Below, in pieces: positions 1 through 5,451 of a stretch of 8,191 bases of DNA. The DNA lies in contig JAISJX010000295.1 in NCBI GenBank assembly GCA_031261145.1, positions 1-8,191 on the forward strand. Direction: 5' to 3'. The stretch is from Tannerella sp. GTDB taxonomy: Bacteria; Bacteroidota; Bacteroidia; Bacteroidales; Tannerellaceae. The notes under the pieces are model-generated. The model was not told where the DNA came from. It did not search any database and saw nothing but the letters and a program-made list of their open reading frames with translations. Within the stretch, counting starts at the first letter, position 1. Every line of letters starts with the position of its first letter. A program made the position numbers and the translations under genes.

Positions 1-1
1 T

Positions 2-718
2 TCAGAAACAGGCAGTTACGCCGGTTATTCGTTTGCTGTGCCCATCAGCATTGCCGGGAAGGTCGTAAGCGATTTGAAGCAATATGGCGCCGTACAACGC
101 GCCATGTTAGGAATTTTGATGCAAAGTCCTGAGGTTGCCGGCAAGGAAGACAAGAAAGTGAAAGTATTGGAAGGCGCCTATATCTCCGAATTTGCACAGC
201 GCAGTTCAGCCAAAGAAGCAGGTCTGGAAGTTGGAGACGTAGTTACAGCCGTAAATGGCGTTAAAGTAAAATCACCCAGCGCAGTGCAGGAGCAAATTAG
301 CAAATACCGTCCGGGTGATAAAGTGAAATTGGAGATAGATCGGTACGGAACAACCAAAGAATATACGGTTGAGCTTCGCAATAAGCAAGGCGGCACGGAC
401 GTCGTAAAGAGCAGCGGCGATAGCGCAGAAGTATTGGGAGCCGCTTTCCGCGAACTGACCGACGCCCAGAAAAAAGAATACGGCATCAGCTATGGTATTG
501 AGGTAAACGGCATCAGCAAAGGTAAAATACAAGACGCCGGTATCAAAAAAGGGTTTATAATCATGATAGTGAACGATGCTCAAATTTCGACGCCCGATGA
601 TCTTTACCGTATTGTCGATAAAATACTGAAAGGTACATCCGGCGATCAGGGATTGTTCATTAAAGGATTCTATCCGAACGGACGAACCCAGCACTACGCC
701 ATTGATTTGGTGGAGTAA
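2..718 (+). CDS. htrA: HtrA/Deg-family periplasmic serine protease, C-terminal part (5' truncated by window)
   Basis: The reading frame is open from the first complete codon at base 2 to a TAA at 716-718, giving 238 visible residues. It begins SETGSYAGYSFAVPISIAGK, the strand and loop that follow the catalytic serine in HtrA/DegP/DegQ proteases. The catalytic His, Asp and Ser lie upstream of the window. The rest holds two PDZ domains. PDZ1 contains AYISEFAQRSSAKEAGLEVG followed by DVVTAVNGVKV. PDZ2 contains YGIEVNGISKGKIQDAGIKKG followed at once by FIIMIVNDAQI. The family acts in the periplasm as a protease and chaperone for misfolded envelope proteins, with the PDZ domains binding substrates and controlling assembly. 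A GTG at 38 is an internal valine codon, not a start, because homology continues upstream. rpoD follows on the same strand after 115 bp with its own promoter. I cannot tell DegP, DegQ and DegS types apart without the N-terminus. Confidence 0.9.
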   Translation, partial: SETGSYAGYSFAVPISIAGKVVSDLKQYGAVQRAMLGILMQSPEVAGKEDKKVKVLEGAYISEFAQRSSAKEAGLEVGDVVTAVNGVKVKSPSAVQEQISKYRPGDKVKLEIDRYGTTKEYTVELRNKQGGTDVVKSSGDSAEVLGAAFRELTDAQKKEYGISYGIEVNGISKGKIQDAGIKKGFIIMIVNDAQISTPDDLYRIVDKILKGTSGDQGLFIKGFYPNGRTQHYAIDLVE

Positions 719-756
719 ACAAATGTGGCGAAAAAAATGTTTATAAAGTATGAACA

Positions 757-818
757 AAAACATGGGCTAAAAAGATGGATTATCAAAAATCTTTATTATC
801 TTTGCAGCCCCATGTTTT
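757..818 (+). repeat. 10-bp inverted repeat flanking the rpoD promoter
   Basis: AAAACATGGG (757-766) and CCCATGTTTT (809-818) are perfect reverse complements separated by 42 bp that contain the -7 element TATCTTTG. Two further pairs (CT at 767-768 with AG at 806-807) form if C808 bulges out. The left arm lies about 30-40 bp upstream of the -7 element and the right arm lies just past the expected transcription start. It could be a paired operator, or an RNA stem in a read-through transcript from htrA. Chance cannot be excluded at this length. Confidence 0.45.
797..804 (+). promoter_or_regulatory. rpoD promoter, Bacteroides-type -7 element
   Basis: TATCTTTG matches the Bacteroidota primary-sigma -7 consensus TAnnTTTG at every fixed position and is followed by CAGCCC. 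It lies 29 bp before the rpoD ATG. No good -33 TTTG is visible at the expected 19-21 bp spacing (around 772-778), so the -33 element is weak or divergent. The gap from the htrA stop (719-796) shows no clear terminator, so some read-through from htrA is possible. Confidence 0.7.
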
Positions 819-833
819 CAATTATAATGTTGG

Positions 834-1694
834 ATGAGACAGTTAAAAATTACAAAGTCGATTACCAATCGTGAAAGTGCATCATTAGATAAGTATCTTC
901 AGGAGATTGGCCGTGAAGATCTTATAACAGTCGAAGAAGAGGTAGAACTGGCACAGGCTATAAAGAAAGGTGACCGGAAAGCTTTAGAGAAACTGACGCG
1001 GGCAAACCTGCGTTTTGTTGTCTCTGTAGCAAAACAGTACCAGAATCAAGGGCTTAGTTTGCCGGATCTTATCAATGAGGGCAATCTCGGATTGATAAAG
1101 GCCGCTGAAAAGTTTGATGAAACGAGAGGTTTCAAGTTTATCTCTTACGCCGTATGGTGGATTCGCCAGTCCATTCTACAGGCGTTGGCTGAGCAGTCGC
1201 GTATCGTGCGTTTGCCGCTGAATCAGGTTGGTTCGCTGAATAAAATCAGCAAAGCCTTTTCGCGGTTTGAGCAGGAGAACGAACGCAAGCCGTCGCCCGA
1301 AGAATTGGCGGAGGAGTTGGATATTCCGGTGGATAAGATTTCAGACACGCTGAAAGTGTCCGGAAGGCATATCTCTGTGGATGCTCCGTTTGTGGAAGGC
1401 GAAGATAACAGCCTGTTAGACGTGCTTGTGAACGACGACGCACCGATTGCAGACGGCAATTTGATGAACGAATCCCTGTCAAAAGAGATAGACAGGGCGC
1501 TTGCGACATTGAGCGAGCGGGAATGTGATATCATCAAGATGTTTTTCGGCATCGGATGCCAGGAAGTAACGTTGGAAGAGATAGGCGACAAATTCGGCCT
1601 CACTCGTGAGCGTGTCCGCCAAATCAAAGAGAAAGCGATCCGCCGGTTAAGGCAAGGAACACGCAGCAAGCTATTGAAATCGTATTTAGGTTAA
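834..1694 (+). CDS. rpoD: Primary RNA polymerase sigma factor RpoD (sigma-70 family)
   Basis: This 286-aa protein is the housekeeping sigma factor, which directs core RNA polymerase to promoters. Region 1.2 is at about 17-50 ([20 protein letters not shown]). Region 2 is at about 56-126, with the RpoD core motif [20 protein letters not shown] and the -10-binding, DNA-melting segment [15 protein letters not shown]. Region 3 is at about 134-212. Region 4 is at about 220-280, with helix-turn-helix [20 protein letters not shown]. There is no region 1.1, and the length is that of Bacteroidota RpoD rather than the roughly 600 residues of the E. coli protein. The ATG at 834 is 29 bp past a good Bacteroides-type promoter. 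Its likely targets include the TAnnTTTG promoters found elsewhere in this window. The htrA-rpoD order on one strand is, as I recall it, common in Bacteroidales. Confidence 0.97.
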   Translation: MRQLKITKSITNRESASLDKYLQEIGREDLITVEEEVELAQAIKKGDRKALEKLTRANLRFVVSVAKQYQNQGLSLPDLINEGNLGLIKAAEKFDETRGFKFISYAVWWIRQSILQALAEQSRIVRLPLNQVGSLNKISKAFSRFEQENERKPSPEELAEELDIPVDKISDTLKVSGRHISVDAPFVEGEDNSLLDVLVNDDAPIADGNLMNESLSKEIDRALATLSERECDIIKMFFGIGCQEVTLEEIGDKFGLTRERVRQIKEKAIRRLRQGTRSKLLKSYLG

Positions 1695-1718
1695 AAAGAC
1701 GGTTTTAACCTGAATGCG
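1681..1718 (+). terminator. 16-bp hairpin spanning the rpoD stop codon
   Basis: Arms CGTATTTAGGTTAAAA (1681-1696) and TTTTAACCTGAATGCG (1703-1718) pair over 16 positions, with 14 Watson-Crick pairs and two U-G wobbles, around the 6-nt loop AGACGG. The rpoD TAA (1692-1694) lies inside the left arm. Both wobbles pair only in + strand RNA; on the - strand they would be C-A mismatches, so the structure belongs to the rpoD transcript. There is no classical U-tract directly after it, so it may act as a weak terminator, a 3' stabiliser, or a structure that affects termination of translation. Confidence 0.6.
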
Positions 1719-1772
1719 TTTGATGGACGTTTGACTATCCCTTTTGACGCGACGCTATGTTCTTGATTATAA

Positions 1773-1800
1773 ACTGATGTAGTCCCCATGCTACATCAGT
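1773..1800. terminator. Hairpin in the convergent rpoD/larC gap, possible bidirectional terminator
   Basis: ACTGATGTAG (1773-1782) and CTACATCAGT (1791-1800) are perfect 10-bp inverted repeats around the 8-nt loop TCCCCATG. The hairpin lies between the convergent ends of rpoD (1694) and larC (1919), where a shared terminator would be expected. The - strand transcript continues as TTATAATC, mildly U-rich, and the + strand has no U-run. The remaining gap (1801-1918) shows no convincing gene or other element. Confidence 0.5.
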
Positions 1801-1918
1801 CGTTGGTTAGCATAATACAATGTATGCCGTATGATTGCTTTGACTAAACCCACTAATCCAACTGTACCCTTTCAGTGTCAGTTTCCATGTATAGAGGGTG
1901 CGCTTTTACGAACTTTTT

Positions 1919-3118
1919 TTACTCCTTTTTCAGTATCGCCTGTAGTGGCACGTCTTTTTCTTTGGCCAAACGGCAGGCGTCGTCATATTCAATACTTATC
2001 CGTGTGGTTGCGCCATAAACGGTTTCTTTGGCTTTGACATCTCCGTAAGGTGTTGATACCGTGACGGCTTTCCTCGGAAGACAGCTTCTGGTTACAAGGT
2101 ATTTGCGCAATCCGATTGTGGACGTTTCACGGAACAGGATATGTTCCATTTCGGTTACTTTCGCGTCGTCGCACAATACGGTTAGCATCGTTGCCGGACG
2201 GCATTTTTTCATATATATCGGTGTAAAAAACACATCTTTTGCTCCGGCTTCAAAAAGTTTTTCCATCACGTATCCCATGATTTCCGGCGTGGAATCGTCT
2301 ATATTGGTTTCTATAACCCTTACTGAACCGGACTCGGTTTCGTCAGCCGTTTCTCCTAAAACTACCCGTAAAATGTTGGGGATCGGAAATTCTTTTTTTC
2401 CCGCTCCATAACCTGTCTTCGTTATTTTCATTTCCGGCATCCGCCCGAAACTTTCCGCCAGCTCAGCGATGATAGCTGCGCCTGTGGGAGTCATCATTTC
2501 GCCTTCGATGTCAAGTTGTTTGAAACTTACGCCTCTGTTTGCGAGAACTTCCGTAACGGCGGGAACCGGTACGGGAATCGTGCCGTGCTGACATTTCACA
2601 AAACCATGTCCGTCATGCAATACGGACGAATAGATTTTATCGGGAGAAAGCATATCAATGCAAACAGCCGCTCCCACAATATCTATGATTGAATCGACCG
2701 CTCCCACTTCATGGAAATGCACCTCTTCGGGACTTGTGCCATGTACCTTCGCTTCCGCAACCGCCAACCGCATAAAGATACGTTTCGACAGTTCTTTTGC
2801 CGTACCGGAAATACCGCTTTCGTCTATGATACAGGCTATATCAGCCATTGTACGATGGTGATGGTCATGCTCTCCGTGGTGATGGTGGTGGAACCATTTG
2901 TGAGGATGATGATGTTCTTCGTCTTCAAGCACTACATCCACATGCTTGGCTCCAATGCCGTGTTTGGATACATCAGATACCACAAACTCCCAACCGGCTA
3001 TTCCGAGTTTCTTCAACTCGCCGACAAGCAATTCTTTGTCTATCCCCAAATCAAGCAATGCCGCAAGCGTCATATCGCCGCTTATACCCGAAAAACAATC
3101 AAAATAAAGTACTTTCAT
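1919..3118 (-). CDS. larC: LarC, nickel insertion protein for the nickel-pincer nucleotide cofactor
   Basis: LarC is the CTP-dependent cyclometallase that inserts Ni into pyridinium-3,5-bisthiocarboxylic acid mononucleotide, the last step of NPN cofactor synthesis. The 399-aa product starts MKVLYFDCFSGISGDMTLAA, the conserved family N-terminus. Conserved blocks follow: VHFHEVGAVDSIIDIVG (133-149), HGTIPVPVPAVTE (178-190) and MMTPTGAAI (208-216). The C-terminal (LarC2) half has ETNIDDSTPEIMGYVMEKLF (270-289), STIGLRKY (333-340) and STPYGDVKAK (355-364). Between residues 69 and 88 lie 13 histidines, a likely nickel-binding or storage stretch. In Lactobacillus plantarum the protein is made by ribosomal frameshifting between larC1 and larC2; here both halves are in one uninterrupted frame. 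It is the last gene of the operon, 6 bp after larB. The ATG start is supported by the conserved N-terminus and the tight spacing. Confidence 0.96.
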   Translation of the reverse strand: MKVLYFDCFSGISGDMTLAALLDLGIDKELLVGELKKLGIAGWEFVVSDVSKHGIGAKHVDVVLEDEEHHHPHKWFHHHHHGEHDHHHRTMADIACIIDESGISGTAKELSKRIFMRLAVAEAKVHGTSPEEVHFHEVGAVDSIIDIVGAAVCIDMLSPDKIYSSVLHDGHGFVKCQHGTIPVPVPAVTEVLANRGVSFKQLDIEGEMMTPTGAAIIAELAESFGRMPEMKITKTGYGAGKKEFPIPNILRVVLGETADETESGSVRVIETNIDDSTPEIMGYVMEKLFEAGAKDVFFTPIYMKKCRPATMLTVLCDDAKVTEMEHILFRETSTIGLRKYLVTRSCLPRKAVTVSTPYGDVKAKETVYGATTRISIEYDDACRLAKEKDVPLQAILKKE

Positions 3119-3124
3119 CTGAAT

Positions 3125-3871
3125 TTAACGGTTTAATTTGTTTATACTGTTAGCCATGTATGCCGCTCCGAAACCGTTGTCAATATTGACCACCGCCACA
3201 CCGTTAGCGCATGAATTAAGCATTGAAAGCAACGCCGAAACGCCGCCGAAACTCGCTCCATAGCCAATGCTTGTCGGAACGCCTATTACGGGTTTGTCGG
3301 TCAATCCGCCTATGACACTTGCCAAAGCGCCCTCCATTCCTGCAATAACAATAATCACATTGGCTGATGCGATAACATCCAACTTAGCCAACAGGCGGTG
3401 GAGACCTGCTACGCCGACATCACACAGTCGTTCAACCTCGTTACCGAGAAATTCCGCCGTAACGACCGCTTCGTCTGCCACGGGAATATCGGACGTGCCG
3501 GCTGTAACGACAAGTATCTTTCCTCCGGCGGTTTTTTCAACCGGTTTACGCCGAAGGACAACCGTACGCGCCGAAGGATTCCATTCGGCATCGGGATAAA
3601 GGTTCTGTACTGCTTGAGCAATTTCTGCCGATGCCCTTGTTGCAAGCACATTCGTCCCGGCTTCGAGCATGTTTTTTACGATGCCTTCCACTTGAGCGAC
3701 GGTCTTCCCTGCGCAATAAATCACTTCCGGACAACCGTTGCGCAACTGCCTGTGATGGTCTATTACAGCATATCCGAGGTCATCGAAAGGCAAGGTTTTT
3801 ATCTTTCCCGCCGCTTCGTCCACCGATACTGTTCCGCTTTTAACGCCTTCTAATAATGCCTTTACATCCAT
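3125..3871 (-). CDS. larB: LarB, pyridinium-3,5-biscarboxylic acid mononucleotide synthase
   Basis: LarB starts NPN synthesis by carboxylating nicotinic acid adenine dinucleotide and hydrolysing it to pyridinium-3,5-biscarboxylic acid mononucleotide, in the cytoplasm. The 248-aa protein has an N-terminal region with DHHRQLRNGCPEVIYCAGKT (38-57) and a PurE-like C-terminal domain (about 118-240). The latter carries VVTAGTSDIPVADEA (121-135), AGMEGALASVIGGL (177-190), VPTSIGYGASFGG (198-210) and MLNSCANGVAVVNIDNGFGA (217-236). Cys221 in NSCANG matches, by position and context, the cysteine that forms the covalent pyridine intermediate in the L. plantarum enzyme (also Cys221, from memory). The length equals that of the family. 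It lies 46 bp after larE and 6 bp before larC, so translation of larB and larC is probably coupled. Nothing looks damaged. Confidence 0.96.
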   Translation of the reverse strand: MDVKALLEGVKSGTVSVDEAAGKIKTLPFDDLGYAVIDHHRQLRNGCPEVIYCAGKTVAQVEGIVKNMLEAGTNVLATRASAEIAQAVQNLYPDAEWNPSARTVVLRRKPVEKTAGGKILVVTAGTSDIPVADEAVVTAEFLGNEVERLCDVGVAGLHRLLAKLDVIASANVIIVIAGMEGALASVIGGLTDKPVIGVPTSIGYGASFGGVSALLSMLNSCANGVAVVNIDNGFGAAYMANSINKLNR

Positions 3872-3917
3872 AGGTTATTCTTTTTAGCTGTTTGCCTTTA
3901 GCTTTTTATCTTTAATT

Positions 3918-4697
3918 TCAATTCATGCTTCCGCTTCGGAAACCTTCCAAATCAAGGGTTACATATTTAAACCCAAGCGCCTTTATTCCCGCTGTAATTT
4001 CCGGCGTATTCAATATCGCCTCGAAACAGTTTCGCGGCGCTTCGATGCGGGCAATCGTATTGTGCCAGCGCACCCGGCAACTTTCCATCCCGCGTTCGCG
4101 GAGCGCTTCCTCGGCGGCTTCCACTACCGCCAGCCTTTCCTTCGTGATTTCAAATCCGTAGGGAATGCGCGACGACAAACAGGCGTTGGCCGGTTTATTC
4201 CATGTCGGTACGCCGAGTTGTTTACTGTACCGGCGTATATCATCCTTTGTTAATCCGCAGGCGATTAGCGGGCTGACGACGCCCATCTCCTTTCCGGCGA
4301 CAATCCCGGGACGATGACCGGCAACCGAATCATCGACATTCTGTCCGTCGGCTACATAGTTGATACCGTTTTGTTTGGCCACTTCCAATATCAAATCGTA
4401 ATTGTTTTTCTTACAGAAATAGCACCGTTTGATCGTATTTTCGCAAAATTCTTTTGATTCAAAAGGGTTTTCCTCCACAACCTCGTACCGTACGCCAAGG
4501 CGTTCGAGAATGTCAATTGCCGCCGCTTTATCGCGCCGCGCCAGTACAGGCGAATCAATCAGCACCGCCATTGCATTGTCTTCCAATACACTATATGCCA
4601 CATGCAGGAGAAACGAGGAATCCACGCCACCGGAATAGGCCACGCACAATTTCCCGTACGATTCAATTTTCTTTTTGAGATTTTCTAACTTATCCAT
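3918..4697 (-). CDS. larE: LarE, ATP-dependent sulfur transferase for NPN cofactor synthesis
   Basis: LarE adenylates the carboxylates of the LarB product and replaces them with thiocarboxylates. The 259-aa protein has the PP-loop YSGGVDSSFLLHVAYS (21-36), a VADGQNVDD block (115-123), HRPG (128-131), the WNKPANACLSSRIPYG motif (166-181), and the C-terminal signature YVTLDLEGFRSGSMN ending at the last residue. Cys173 in ACLSSR is the candidate sulfur-handling residue. A CxxC (RCYFCKK, Cys92 and Cys95) adds two more cysteines, whereas the L. plantarum protein, as I remember it, has tryptophan and alanine there. This suggests a three-cysteine LarE, possibly holding an iron-sulfur cluster. I chose the ATG at 4697; a TTG at 4703 would add two residues but lies almost on the upstream stop. 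The ATG is 9 bp past the permease stop. Confidence 0.95.
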   Translation of the reverse strand: MDKLENLKKKIESYGKLCVAYSGGVDSSFLLHVAYSVLEDNAMAVLIDSPVLARRDKAAAIDILERLGVRYEVVEENPFESKEFCENTIKRCYFCKKNNYDLILEVAKQNGINYVADGQNVDDSVAGHRPGIVAGKEMGVVSPLIACGLTKDDIRRYSKQLGVPTWNKPANACLSSRIPYGFEITKERLAVVEAAEEALRERGMESCRVRWHNTIARIEAPRNCFEAILNTPEITAGIKALGFKYVTLDLEGFRSGSMN

Positions 4698-4706
4698 TTT
4701 CAATAA

Positions 4707-5390
4707 TCAAGCAAACAAATTTTCATATATCACATAACACCCGTAGGCAAAACACAACGTGGAAGACAACAGCACCAACGTCGTCCGCAAGCCTTTTGAA
4801 TGAATCAGTTTTTTCGAGAAAGGGATACTGAATACCCCGGCTACCAGCGTCATACCGATAATGGAACCGATTCCGAAAATCAACAGATACAGCAGGCTGC
4901 TGCCAATCGTTTCTATCTGCGTCATCACCAGTACCACCAGGGCGCCGCTGCCGGCCAGTCCGTGGACAATGCCGATGCCGTACGATGTTTTATGCAGGTT
5001 CTTCCCCTTCAAATGTACGTGGATATGAGGCTGCGCGTTGGCGCCCGCATGTTCGTGCCGGTGCGTGTGGAGACTGATTTGCTCGTCTTTCAGAAAGATA
5101 CAGAAGCGGTACGAGGCCACGACAATCAGCATCAATCCTACGGCTGCTTCAAAGTAAGAAAACGAACTGTCGGGGATATTGACCTTGAACAGAATCATGA
5201 TAACGCCTATCAGGAAAATGGTGGACGTATGTCCCAATCCCCAGAACACGCCGTCTTTAAGGGCGGGGAAAACGTTGTTTCGCTGGGACACGATATTCGT
5301 GACGGCCAGTATATGATCGGCTTCAAAAGCGTGAAGCAAGCCCTCGTAAAGCGCATACAGCAGAAGGGCGACTAAAGGAATTTGTTCCAT
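4707..5390 (-). CDS. Inner-membrane nickel/cobalt permease, NiCoT/UreH-like
   Basis: This 227-aa protein has about six membrane segments (roughly 5-18, 47-69, 79-100, 138-157, 165-190, 202-224). The first segment carries HAFEADHI (20-27), a close form of the NiCoT metal-binding signature HAxDADHI with Glu for the first Asp. GLGHTSTIFLIGV (51-63) resembles the family's second signature, and GIVHGLAGSGALVVLV (140-155) is typical of UreH-like members. The loop between segments 3 and 4 (108-126) holds seven histidines (HTHRHEH and HIHVH), as in many nickel and cobalt transporters. Inferred role: moves Ni(II) from periplasm to cytoplasm for the NPN cofactor made by the next three genes. Cobalt is the main alternative substrate. 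It lies 61 bp after the receptor gene, behind a possible promoter, and its stop is 9 bp before the larE ATG. Confidence 0.85.
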   Translation of the reverse strand: MEQIPLVALLLYALYEGLLHAFEADHILAVTNIVSQRNNVFPALKDGVFWGLGHTSTIFLIGVIMILFKVNIPDSSFSYFEAAVGLMLIVVASYRFCIFLKDEQISLHTHRHEHAGANAQPHIHVHLKGKNLHKTSYGIGIVHGLAGSGALVVLVMTQIETIGSSLLYLLIFGIGSIIGMTLVAGVFSIPFSKKLIHSKGLRTTLVLLSSTLCFAYGCYVIYENLFA

Positions 5391-5411
5391 TGGATGATTT
5401 TATTACGACAA

Positions 5412-5441
5412 CAAATGTATGGATAATTTTCAAATATCAAA
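5412..5441 (-). promoter_or_regulatory. Candidate internal promoter for permease-larEBC
   Basis: On the - strand the receptor-permease gap holds TTTG (5441-5438), an 18-bp spacer, then TACATTTG (5419-5412). This fits the Bacteroides-type promoter TTTG-N19/21-TAnnTTTG except for one base too few in the spacer. Transcription would start around 5405, leaving a very short leader before the permease ATG at 5390. The same -7 octamer, TACATTTG, is used in front of the receptor gene. It would let the cofactor genes be expressed apart from the receptor. Confidence 0.5.
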
Positions 5442-5451
5442 CCAACCGGCC

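Noticed and set aside
38..718. Start of the htrA-like gene at GTG 38
   Set aside because: The frame and the conserved HtrA sequence continue upstream to the window edge, so the GTG is an internal valine codon.
1831..2037. 68-codon + strand open frame at the end of larC
   Set aside because: It mostly overlaps the larC C-terminus on the other strand, and no promoter or homology is visible.
3398..3853. 151-codon open frame on the + strand across larB
   Set aside because: LarB motifs on the - strand are unmistakable, and this frame has the random look of an antisense shadow.
4800..5375. 191-codon open frame on the + strand, antisense to the permease
   Set aside because: The opposite strand encodes a protein with clear NiCoT/UreH motifs and membrane segments, while this frame gives a hydrophilic sequence with no recognisable domain.
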